NCBI GenBank assembly: GCA_003552605.1
Contig: PUNN01000179.1
Span: 1 to 6,720, forward strand
DNA from: Phycisphaeraceae bacterium
GTDB lineage: Bacteria; Planctomycetota; Phycisphaerae; Phycisphaerales; Phycisphaeraceae
DNA length: 6,720 nucleotides
Reading direction: 5' to 3'
Under the pieces are notes generated by a model, which made no database searches, was not told the DNA's origin, and was given only the letters and a program-made list of their open reading frames with translations. Below, piece after piece: positions 1 through 5,546 of the stretch (positions are counted from its first letter, which is position 1; each line of letters starts with the position of its first letter). Made by a program: the position numbers and the translations under genes.

Positions 1-122
1 AACTGCCGCGCCCCCGCCCGCAGCACCTCGGTGAGCGGGTCGGCGGGGGGCGGCCCGGACGCCTCGGCGGCGTTGGAATCCGCAGTTGGAAAGGTCATCG
101 GTTCGGTGGTAGCGTGATTCAT
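1..122 (-). CDS. IS256-family (Mutator-type) transposase, N-terminal fragment
   Basis: Reading the minus strand from an ATG at 122-120 gives an open frame of 40 codons running off the left edge. After a variable Ala/Pro-rich leader comes DPLTEVLRAGARQ. This matches, from family knowledge, the conserved opening of IS256/Mutator transposases, where a (D)PLTEVLRxGARxLL block precedes an 'AVEAEV' helix that is outside this window. These enzymes are DDE transposases that cut and paste or copy an insertion sequence through a circular intermediate. The start is supported by an AGGAG ribosome binding site (complement of 132-136) nine bases upstream. An in-frame ATG lies eight codons further in, but it has no equally good ribosome binding site. 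The catalytic DDE residues cannot be seen here. The assignment rests on one short block, so it is good but not certain. Confidence 0.72.
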   Translation of the reverse strand, partial: MNHATTEPMTFPTADSNAAEASGPPPADPLTEVLRAGARQ

Positions 123-192
123 GGTGGCGTACTCCTGCCCGTGTGGGGCCTTGTGGGTTCTTGGGACGGACCCAAGGTACGCCGCCTTTTTT
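123..192 (+). terminator. Stem-loop plus T6 in the transposase leader
   Basis: The arms GGTGGCGTAC (123-132) and GTACGCCGCC (177-186) pair over 10 bp with one G-U, followed directly by TTTTTT at 187-192. A second hairpin, TTGGG-acgga-CCCAA (161-175), is nested inside. In the plus direction this has the form of an intrinsic terminator, although the loop is long. On a minus-strand transcript entering from outside the IS, the same arms would flank and crowd the AGGAG site and the start codon at 122. Insertion sequences such as IS10 and IS50 use structures of this kind to block translation of read-through mRNA. The function here is inferred; the pairing is seen directly. Confidence 0.4.
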
Positions 193-233
193 ATGGCGTC
201 ATCCACAGCTTTTGGTTATACCTCATGAATCGG

Positions 234-252
234 CTGCGACAACATGTCGCAG
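234..252. repeat. Perfect 19-bp palindrome with 3-base centre
   Basis: CTGCGACA (234-241), aca, TGTCGCAG (245-252) is an 8-bp perfect inverted repeat. The symmetry and size fit an operator for a dimeric repressor, a recombination site, or a small hairpin near the IS end. A second short hairpin, GCGAA-gttg-TTCGC (271-284), lies just downstream. No gene start is close enough to assign a regulatory role. Confidence 0.4.
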
Positions 253-404
253 GGGTCGTAGCGTCGGGCCGCGAAGTTGTTCGCATTCTGTCAAGTTCGA
301 GGGGCAAGGGGCGGATGCCGGTTCCCCTTGGTCTTGGCTCTTGGATTAGCGCTCTGGTCGCTTCTTAACGTTGCTCCTGTCGATCGCCCCAGTCACCGGT
401 ATCT

Positions 405-432
405 TATTGACCTTTGGAAAAGTAATGTTCGC
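405..432 (+). repeat. Left terminal inverted repeat of the MITE-like element
   Basis: This 28-bp arm begins TATTGACCTTTGG. It pairs with 572-599 at 26 of 28 positions. Confidence 0.75.
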
Positions 433-571
433 CTCTGGTCTACATCCTGAATGGACGGCACGTGGCATTGATGACGCTGCGCAACAGCGATACAGTATGA
501 TAGCATTGCGGCTACGGCTTTGCGGGGCTTCTGTGCGGTCTTGTTTCAACGGACACGGGACAGCACCTGTT

Positions 572-599
572 GCGAACGTTACTTTTCCAAAGGTTAATA
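572..599 (-). repeat. Right terminal inverted repeat of the MITE-like element
   Basis: This is the 28-bp arm ending CCAAAGGTTAATA on the plus strand, the inverted partner of 405-432. The flanks outside the TA show no longer direct duplication. Confidence 0.75.
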
Positions 600-920
600 G
601 TCCGCGCAACATCCCACGGTAACAACCGACGCGTGCTACCTCCCTCACGCAAGCTGGCCATTGCTGCCAGGAACGCTGCGACATCTTCAGTACTTCGTGG
701 GTCGTGTCAGGTACTCGGGCGCGGCAGTTGACCACTTCCTGCGGGAATAGAGGGCGACCCGCTCCCCCCGCAGGAGCCCCGGCTTGCCCAAACCCCCCAA
801 GTTCGCGTCCCACTGCCCGCCCGACCTCTGCCTGCTTATCTCATCCACATCCTCGTTATCGCCCTCGGCCGCATGCCCGAAGCCCAACTCTCAGTCCCGT
901 TCAGCGCACGTCACGACAGT
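600..920. other. Non-coding stretch between the MITE-like element and the operon promoter
   Basis: I see no supported gene here. Open frames exist on both strands but lack ribosome binding sites and have Arg/Pro/Ser-rich, shadow-like composition. The one clear structure is a 9-bp perfect stem TCCTGCGGG (737-745) with CCCGCAGGA (767-775) around a 21-base loop and without a following T-run. The 841-849 stretch TCATCCACA is one mismatch from a DnaA box. Confidence 0.5.
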
Positions 921-944
921 TTATCCACAACCTATGGTATCCGC

Positions 945-973
945 TTGACGGCCTAACGTCCCGGTAACATAAT
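945..973 (+). promoter_or_regulatory. Sigma70-type promoter for the three-gene operon
   Basis: A -35 element TTGACG (945-950) is separated by exactly 17 bases from a -10 element CATAAT (968-973). Each differs from consensus at one position. Transcription would start near 980 and give a leader of about 100 bases before the ATG at 1084. A perfect DnaA-box match, TTATCCACA (921-929), lies 15 bases upstream of the -35. This is the best promoter-like sequence I see in the intergenic region ahead of the operon. No experimental start site is known to me. Confidence 0.55.
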
Positions 974-1054
974 ACCGCACACTCCCCCGAAGCCGCCCTC
1001 CTCCTGAGGATCGTCCCAAGTTGTGTGTGGACGCGACGCGTCGGGTGATACAAC

Positions 1055-1076
1055 CACGCATATTGTGCGTGAGGGG
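1055..1076 (+). promoter_or_regulatory. Leader hairpin or operator abutting the ribosome binding site
   Basis: CACGCA (1055-1060) and TGCGTG (1066-1071) form a 6-bp inverted repeat around TATTG. Its last base overlaps the start of the ribosome binding site GAGGGG (1071-1076), which lies seven bases before the ATG at 1084. It could act as an RNA hairpin that modulates ribosome access or as a DNA operator for an autoregulator. A second palindrome, CGACGCGTCG (1034-1043), lies just upstream. The role is inferred. Confidence 0.35.
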
Positions 1077-1083
1077 TTGAAGC

Positions 1084-2961
1084 ATGGCCAAAACCTTTGG
1101 TTCACATCGGCTTACGTCGCTATCGGTGGTGGGCGGGTTTCTCGATGGGCTTACGATCCACCTCAGCGAGGGGCTCAACTGCCTCATCGGGGCGCGGGGG
1201 ACGGGCAAGACGACGGTGATGGAGTTCGTCCGGTACGCGATGGATGCCCTGCCGGCCGATGCGCCGAACCGGCGGCGGGTCGAGGCGCTGGTCGAGAAGA
1301 ATCTTGGTGGTGGGCGCATCGACGTGGCGGTTCAGACCCGCGATGGGCTGAGCTATATCGTCAGGCGGGCTGCCGGCGATCAGCCGGTGGTGCTCGATGC
1401 GGCTGGAAGGCCCACCGACCTTAACCTGCGCAGCGGCCGGCTGTTCAAGGTCGACATCTTCAGCCAGAACGAGGTCGAGGCCATCGCCGACCGGGCCGGG
1501 TCACAGCTCAACCTCCTGGACAACTTCGAGACCGAGCGGATCGCCGAGGTCGGACAGCGGATCGAGGCGATCCGGGTGGACCTGCGGGCCAACGCCGCCC
1601 GGACCACGCCCCTGCGGCGGAAGGCCACCTGCATCGCGGAGGAGCTGAAGGAGCTCGAGCCGATCAACGAGCGGCTGGGCGCATTCGTCGAGCATGGCGG
1701 CGACGATGCGGAGGCCATCAACCAGGGACACGCCCTCAAGGCGCTGCGGGACCGGGAGCGCCGGATGGTCAGTGCCGCCAGCGACCTGCTGGCCGAGGCG
1801 CGGCAAGCAGTAGCGGCCGGGCTCGGGCTGATCCAGCGGCGACTGTGCGCCATCATGACCGAGGAGATGCTGGCCGGGCCCAACGGGGAGCTGATGGCGC
1901 CCATCCGCGGTGGCTTCGAATCCTGCAGCACGGAGGTCGACGAAGCCCTCGGCTACGCGCTGGAGCGGATTGATGCCCGGCGGCAGGGCCTGGAGACCGA
2001 AGCCACAACCCTCGACCTGCGCCACAAGGAGCAGGACATCGAGTTCCAGGCGCTGATGGCCAAACATAAGGAGGCTCAAGGCAAGGCCGCCGAGCGGCAG
2101 GGACTGGAGAAGCAGCGTAACGAGTTGCTGGCCCGGCAGCAGGATCGTGCTCAGATGCTCCAGCAGCTCGAGGTACTCGCCGGGGAGCGGCGGGAGCTGC
2201 TCTGTCAGCAGTCGGAACTCCTGGACGAACGGTTCCGGTTCCGCCAGGAGATCGTGGATCGGATCAACGCAGCGCTGGAGCCGACGGTGGTGGTCTCGCT
2301 GACCCAGTACGGCAACCCGGAGGCCTACCGTGTCCTGCTGGAGGACGCTCTGCGGGGCCATCGGATGAAGCAGAACATCGTGGCCAACCGGATCGTTACC
2401 GCGTTCTGGCCGGAGAAGCTGGTCGAGGTGGTCCATAGCCACGATACGCAGGCGCTGATCGACAAGGCCGGATTGAACCACGAGCAGGCCGAGAAGGTCA
2501 TGGCCGCCCTGCGCGGCTCGGACACCCTCTACGAGCTTGAGGTCGTTGAGCTTGCCGACCTGCCGAGGATCGAACTGAATGACAACGGCACCTACAAGGA
2601 GACCGGGTCGCTTTCCACGGGCCAGAAATGCACCACGATCCTGTCCATTCTGCTGATGGACAGCGAGAACCCGCTGCTCATCGACCAACCCGAGGACAAC
2701 CTGGACAACCGTTTTGTGTTCGAGACGATCGTCGACAGTATCAGTCGGATCAAGCAGAGGCGTCAGCTTCTGTTCGTGACTCACAACCCCAACATCCCCG
2801 TGCTGGGCGATGCGGATCGTGTCTTCGTGATGGAGTCGGACGGAACCACGGCTCGTATTTTGAATCAGGGCGGTGTGGAGCACTGCAAGGATCATATTCT
2901 CACGCTGCTTGAAGGCGGCGAAGATGCCTTCCGGCGACGTGGGGTGCGGTATGGGTCCTGA
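1084..2961 (+). CDS. SMC/ABC-type coiled-coil ATPase (TrlF-like ATPase module)
   Basis: This is a 625-residue cytosolic ATPase with a split ABC fold. The N-terminal half carries the Walker A GARGTGKT (residues 36-43) and a Q-loop region IFSQNEVEAIA with Q128. The middle (about 135-400) is Glu/Gln/Arg/Leu-rich and helical, with a likely coiled coil at about 290-400. The C-terminal half has the signature LSTGQK (510-515), Walker B LLIDQPEDNLDN (531-542) and switch histidine THNPNIP (H567). This set is diagnostic of SMC/RecF/Rad50-like ATPases. The IDQPEDNLDN...THNxNIPVLGDA style most resembles the ATPase part of TrlF-type proteins, but no N-terminal PHP phosphoesterase domain is present. All nucleotide-binding residues look intact, so it should hydrolyse ATP, probably as a dimer clamping DNA or RNA. 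A GAGGGG site seven bases upstream supports the start. It is first in the operon and overlaps the kinase gene by 11 nt, implying coupled expression. Its exact substrate is unknown. Confidence 0.85.
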   Translation: MAKTFGSHRLTSLSVVGGFLDGLTIHLSEGLNCLIGARGTGKTTVMEFVRYAMDALPADAPNRRRVEALVEKNLGGGRIDVAVQTRDGLSYIVRRAAGDQPVVLDAAGRPTDLNLRSGRLFKVDIFSQNEVEAIADRAGSQLNLLDNFETERIAEVGQRIEAIRVDLRANAARTTPLRRKATCIAEELKELEPINERLGAFVEHGGDDAEAINQGHALKALRDRERRMVSAASDLLAEARQAVAAGLGLIQRRLCAIMTEEMLAGPNGELMAPIRGGFESCSTEVDEALGYALERIDARRQGLETEATTLDLRHKEQDIEFQALMAKHKEAQGKAAERQGLEKQRNELLARQQDRAQMLQQLEVLAGERRELLCQQSELLDERFRFRQEIVDRINAALEPTVVVSLTQYGNPEAYRVLLEDALRGHRMKQNIVANRIVTAFWPEKLVEVVHSHDTQALIDKAGLNHEQAEKVMAALRGSDTLYELEVVELADLPRIELNDNGTYKETGSLSTGQKCTTILSILLMDSENPLLIDQPEDNLDNRFVFETIVDSISRIKQRRQLLFVTHNPNIPVLGDADRVFVMESDGTTARILNQGGVEHCKDHILTLLEGGEDAFRRRGVRYGS

Positions 2962-4120
2962 CGGTGCCGAAACAGAGCCAATGCGCGATCTGGCCTTGCT
3001 CATCGCCCAACTCGAGGGTGACCCCGAGTCATTGCCCTGGCCGCAGCGCCGGGCGCTGGTGACGGAGGCAATGGACGACCTGGCGCAGGCCGGACGAGGC
3101 GTGTCGCTGCCGGAGCTGCTGATGCTGCTGGCAGGGGACCCCAAGTGGGAGGTGCGTGTCGCGGTTGCTGATGCCCTGACGCTGCTCAGCGATGATGACT
3201 TCGCCCGTGTGGCCGCCAAGCTGGCCGACGATGCCAATGGGTACGTCCAAGCGGCCGTGCACCGGGCCATGGAGTGGCGGCGGCGGGGGCACGAGATGGC
3301 ACACCGAACCAACCGGGGCCTGATGCACATCGAGGATGAGTACGACAGCATCGAGAAGCGGCACGGTTCGGCCGCGGCCGAGAAAGCGCGCCGTATGGCG
3401 GACCGGCTCTACGATGTGCTCGTCGGGACCGCGGTTCACGACATGCGCAACGTGCTCACCCCCCTGAAGTCAGACATCAGCGCGATGCAGTCGCAGCTCC
3501 GCAACGGTGATCTCACCACGGCCGTGGCCCGCCGGAAGCTGCAGAGGATGGCGGGCCAGGCGGGAATGCTTGAGCAAATCATCGACGACATGCGTGACTA
3601 CTCCCGCGCTACACCTCCCCAGCGCGTGCGGGGCCGGCTTGCCGAGGTGGTGCAGAATGCTCATGAGGTCGTGATTCGGGCCCTGCGATCGGCGGGGCGC
3701 GACCCGGCCGCAGTCACAGTCAGCATCGATGTGCCGGAGACCCTGACCCTCGACATGTCGCCACACCATCTGCTCCGGGCACTGGTCAATGTTCTCAAAA
3801 ACGCCTTCGAGTCGTTTGCCACCGATCCGTGTCTTTTCGGTCCGGGCCGAATCAATGTGACCGCCCGGCCGGCGGCCGGCGACCAGATCACGATGGTGAT
3901 GAGCGACAACGGGATGGGCCTGTCGCCCGAGGACCTGGCGGAGGTACGCCGCTTCGTACCCGGCCGGACCCTCAAGAGGTACGGAACCGGGTACGGTCTA
4001 CCGATTGCGAGGCGGAAGGTCGAGGACCACAGTGGTTCGCTGGCCATCGACAGTGTTCTCGGCGAGGGAACCGTGGTGACCATCACGCTGCCGGCAAACG
4101 CCGAAGGAGAGGATGAATGA
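2951..4120 (+). CDS. Soluble sensor histidine kinase with HEAT-like N-terminus
   Basis: This encodes a 389-residue kinase that would autophosphorylate on histidine and pass the phosphate to the next gene's product. From the chosen start, residues about 50-112 form HEAT-like helical repeats (GDPKWEVRVAVADAL, then DDANGYVQAAVHRAMEW), a fold that usually binds protein or nucleic acid partners. A helical linker leads to the H-box AVHDMRNVLTPL with H163, the N-box LVNVLKNAFESF with N284, the G1 box SDNGMG with D319, and the G2 box GTGYGLPIAR with G345, G347 and G349. There is no signal peptide or membrane segment, so it senses a cytoplasmic cue. I chose ATG 2951 because a GGGG-containing site precedes it and it overlaps the ATPase stop by 11 nt. 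An upstream in-frame ATG at 2873 would bury 26 residues of low-quality sequence inside the ATPase gene, and ATG 2981 is a weaker alternative. The end overlaps the regulator start as ATGA. Confidence 0.87.
   Translation: MGPDGAETEPMRDLALLIAQLEGDPESLPWPQRRALVTEAMDDLAQAGRGVSLPELLMLLAGDPKWEVRVAVADALTLLSDDDFARVAAKLADDANGYVQAAVHRAMEWRRRGHEMAHRTNRGLMHIEDEYDSIEKRHGSAAAEKARRMADRLYDVLVGTAVHDMRNVLTPLKSDISAMQSQLRNGDLTTAVARRKLQRMAGQAGMLEQIIDDMRDYSRATPPQRVRGRLAEVVQNAHEVVIRALRSAGRDPAAVTVSIDVPETLTLDMSPHHLLRALVNVLKNAFESFATDPCLFGPGRINVTARPAAGDQITMVMSDNGMGLSPEDLAEVRRFVPGRTLKRYGTGYGLPIARRKVEDHSGSLAIDSVLGEGTVVTITLPANAEGEDE
4104..4120 (+). promoter_or_regulatory. AGGAG site and ATGA start/stop overlap
   Basis: AGGAG (4105-4109) lies seven bases before ATG 4117. 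The ATG shares bases with the kinase stop TGA (4118-4120). This fixes the regulator start and indicates translational coupling of kinase and regulator, which favours a matched ratio of the pair. Confidence 0.7.
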
Positions 4121-5292
4121 CCTGCCATGCTCTGGTCGTTGAGGACAACCGGACGGTCATCGAGGATGTGAAGGACCGCCTTGCGTGTCTCGGTCATACC
4201 TGTGACTGTGTTGAATGTGTTGACGATGCCCGCGCGCGGCTGGCCGCCACCAAGTACTGTTATGCCCTGCTCGATCTGGAAATCCCGGTGCGTTGCGGTG
4301 GTTCGCCGAGGGTCGGCAACGGACTGATCCTGCTACGCAACATTCGCCAGATGACCGGGTTCCAGGATATGCCGATCATCGTGATCACCTCGCACGGCAG
4401 TCACGGCCCTCACCTGGCCATCCAGGCCTTGCGGGGGAACGGGGCCACGGACTTCGTCTGCAAGCCCTTTCCGGACAGTGGCCACACCCTGGAGCAGGCG
4501 ATCCACGACGCCTTGGCGGTAAGTGATCAGTCGCGGCGGGGAGGCGTGCCGCACGTCGGGCCCACCGCCGTCACCGGACCGCAGCCCTTCCAACACGGTG
4601 AGCTGGTCTACCACGAGGATCGGATCGAGCTTTGCGGGGTGAAGGTCTGCGGGGGGCCAGAGAGCGGGCTGATCCGGCGCATCCTCGAGGAGCTGGGCCG
4701 GCGATCACCGCAGGGCACGCTTCCAAGGCTCTCGGGAGAGGAACTGGCCCGGCGGGTTGGTGGCGGGTGTAGCGGCACCCGCATCATTGAAACCATCGCC
4801 ACCTTCCGGACTAGCGCCGCCAGGGCACTGCTGGCGGAAGCGAACATCAAAGCAGACCGCTTGCGCGACATCATCGTCAACGACCGCCGTCATGGTTACT
4901 GGCTCTCGCCAAAGATCACGGTCCGCGATCCCGATGATCCTGTATTTAGGAGCGTTGGCCACGGTGATCGTCCCGGTCGGAAACCAGCGATCGGACACGA
5001 CGATCCTGTAAACGGTTCCCTTGGGTGTCCTGGTGATCCTGTAACCACCAGCGCCGAGCTGAATGAACGGCAACGCTGGGCGCTGGACCGGATGCGGGCC
5101 GGTGAGCAGGTCCGCAGGGCGGACATCCGCCGCGAGTTCTCGTGTTCTGAGGCGACGGTCAAGCGTGACCTGGCCGGGCTGCGCGCCCGCGGGCTGATCG
5201 AGTTCATCGGTGCGCCCAAGACGGGCCATTACGGCCTCGTGCCCACGTCCCGCGAAGCAGCCCCGGAGTGGGCGAGCGAGGCCACCCGATAG
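4117..5292 (+). CDS. Response regulator: receiver, OmpR-like winged helix and second C-terminal HTH
   Basis: This is a 391-residue protein. Residues 1-130 form a canonical receiver with acidic pocket E9-D10, phosphoacceptor D53 (YALLDLEIP), T91 (IVITSHGS) and K116-P117. Residues about 165-265 resemble an OmpR/PhoB-type winged helix: a strand-rich lead (GELVYHEDRIELCG), an LSGEELARRVGGG helix, a putative recognition helix around RIIETIATFRTSAAR, and a closing wing NDRRHGYWLSP. A degenerate 11-residue tandem repeat (273-316) follows as a linker. Residues about 313-375 form another winged HTH of DeoR/Fic-C-terminal type (SEATVKRDLAGLRARGLIEFIG, split over the helix and wing). Typical OmpR-family regulators are about 230 residues with one DNA-binding domain, so the extra module is unusual. 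It is the likely partner of the kinase encoded just upstream and should regulate transcription when phosphorylated. Targets are unknown; self-control of the promoter at 945 is possible. Confidence 0.85.
   Translation: MTCHALVVEDNRTVIEDVKDRLACLGHTCDCVECVDDARARLAATKYCYALLDLEIPVRCGGSPRVGNGLILLRNIRQMTGFQDMPIIVITSHGSHGPHLAIQALRGNGATDFVCKPFPDSGHTLEQAIHDALAVSDQSRRGGVPHVGPTAVTGPQPFQHGELVYHEDRIELCGVKVCGGPESGLIRRILEELGRRSPQGTLPRLSGEELARRVGGGCSGTRIIETIATFRTSAARALLAEANIKADRLRDIIVNDRRHGYWLSPKITVRDPDDPVFRSVGHGDRPGRKPAIGHDDPVNGSLGCPGDPVTTSAELNERQRWALDRMRAGEQVRRADIRREFSCSEATVKRDLAGLRARGLIEFIGAPKTGHYGLVPTSREAAPEWASEATR
4933..5064 (+). repeat. Degenerate 33-bp (11-codon) tandem repeat inside the response regulator gene
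   Basis: GATCCTGTA recurs at 4936, 5002 and 5035, in register with a 33-bp period; the unit at 4966 is degenerate. At protein level the four units begin at residues 273 (DDPVFRSVGHG), 284 (DRPGRKPAIGH), 295 (DDPVNGSLGCP) and 306 (GDPVTTS, fading out). The composition is Gly/Pro/Asp-rich, as expected of a flexible linker. The copy number may vary between strains. Confidence 0.6.
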
Positions 5293-5499
5293 GGCCGCCG
5301 CAACAGGGGGCCACGTGGGCCAACCGTGGCCATCCCTCCGGCGACGTTCCTGGCGGCCCCGGGAGTCGGCGGGCTGCGGCGTCCGCCGTGCCCCGCGGTG
5401 ACAAATGACACCATCGTGGCAGTTTCAAGGACTCGTGCCAGCGTCGGGAGTGTGAGGCGCAAGTATATATCAATGCGAGACTTACGTCGTCTCCGGCTG
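5293..5499. other. Spacer between operon and tRNA remnant
   Basis: I see no gene in this stretch. It starts GC-rich with the stem-loop noted at 5309-5331. It ends with a more AT-rich patch, AAGTATATATCAATG (5461-5475), close to the tRNA remnant. AT-rich patches flanking an attachment core are often where integrase or excisionase arm sites and bending proteins bind; that reading is inference. Confidence 0.35.
5309..5331 (+). terminator. Possible stem-loop after the operon
   Basis: GGCCACG (5309-5315) and CGTGGCC (5325-5331) form a 7-bp GC-rich stem with a 9-base loop, starting 16 bases after the stop of the regulator gene. No T-run follows, so it would be a weak or Rho-assisted terminator at best. 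Confidence 0.25.
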
Positions 5500-5546
5500 G
5501 CTTCCCAAGCTGAATGTTGCGGGTTCGAGTCCCGTCACCCGCTTTT
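5500..5546 (+). other. Putative island attachment site (attR-like) in tRNA-Gly(CCC)
   Basis: Tyrosine-recombinase islands commonly insert within tRNA genes. They leave an intact tRNA at one end and a duplicated 3' piece, often starting in the anticodon loop, at the other. The remnant here fits that pattern. Being on the plus strand, it predicts the intact tRNA-Gly and the integrase to the left, outside this window, with native chromosome (serS) to the right. Confidence 0.6.
5501..5543 (+). pseudogene. 3' fragment of tRNA-Gly(CCC)
   Basis: The sequence runs from the anticodon loop to the discriminator: loop TTCCCAA (5502-5508, anticodon CCC at 5504-5506), 3' anticodon strand GCTGA (5509-5513), five-base variable loop, T-arm GCGGG-TTCGAGT-CCCGT (5519-5535), 3' acceptor strand CACCCGC (5536-5542) and U73 (5543). 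U73 is typical of bacterial tRNA-Gly, and CCA is not encoded. A complete tRNA would need GCGGGTG about 70-75 bases before the end and a D-arm. Neither is present, and the 5' anticodon strand is CTGGC instead of the TCAGC that would pair. The gene is therefore truncated at the anticodon loop and not a functional tRNA. Confidence 0.8.

Larger units (their letters stand above)
1..192 (-). mobile_element. Upstream end of an IS256-like insertion sequence (boundary uncertain)
   Basis: This is the transposase start plus its leader. The exact outer end cannot be fixed because the other terminal repeat and the target duplication are outside the window. I place it at or beyond the T-run ending at 192. 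IS256-family elements usually carry about 50-150 bp between the terminal repeat and the transposase start, so the true end may lie anywhere up to about 250. Confidence 0.45.
405..599. mobile_element. MITE-like non-autonomous element with 28-bp inverted repeats
   Basis: Positions 405-432 and the reverse complement of 572-599 match at 26 of 28 bases, with mismatches at 409/595 and 426/578. The shared core is ACCTTTGGAAAAGTAA. Both repeats end in TA. If the TA is the target duplication, the element proper is 407-597, about 191 bp, which is the arrangement expected of IS630/Tc1-mariner-derived MITEs. The interior (433-571) has no credible open frame and a less GC-rich composition than its surroundings. 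It includes a small hairpin CGCTG-cgcaa-CAGCG (475-489). The small frames that cross this stretch on either strand merely read through the repeats. The repeat structure is certain; the family assignment is inference. It could instead be a large hairpin or an island-specific palindromic repeat. Confidence 0.6.
1..5543. mobile_element. Right part of a putative tRNA-Gly-integrated genomic island
   Basis: This is inferred from the tRNA 3' remnant at 5501-5543, the IS256 transposase start, the MITE-like element, and a self-contained accessory operon, all next to the core gene serS. The left end, the integrase and the intact tRNA are not visible. The operon is thus the border cargo of the island if the reading is right. 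Confidence 0.45.

Noticed and set aside
346..813. A small minus-strand protein of 155 codons, and its plus-strand counterpart at 371-622
   Set aside because: Both read straight through the MITE inverted repeats and have no ribosome binding site or recognisable domain.
921..929. A replication origin based on the perfect DnaA box
   Set aside because: There is only one perfect box, no AT-rich unwinding region, and no cluster of boxes or replication genes.
1501..3351. A 616-codon open frame on the minus strand
   Set aside because: It lies opposite the ATPase and kinase genes, which have clear motifs and ribosome binding sites. Its Leu/Gly/Pro/Arg-rich sequence shows no domain and is a GC-rich shadow.
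4930..5060. A CRISPR-like or iteron-like array
   Set aside because: There are only three short 9-bp exact cores in coding register with no unique spacers, which is better explained as a protein-coding minisatellite.
4705..5229. Minus-strand frame with three YRI repeats (GGYRITRT, YRIVVSD, YRIIGIAD)
   Set aside because: The repeats are the reverse reading of the 33-bp repeat in the response regulator, whose frame is supported by domains on both sides.
5469..5543. A complete tRNA-Gly gene
   Set aside because: No matching 5' acceptor strand, D-arm or proper 5' anticodon strand exists in the 75 bases before the discriminator.
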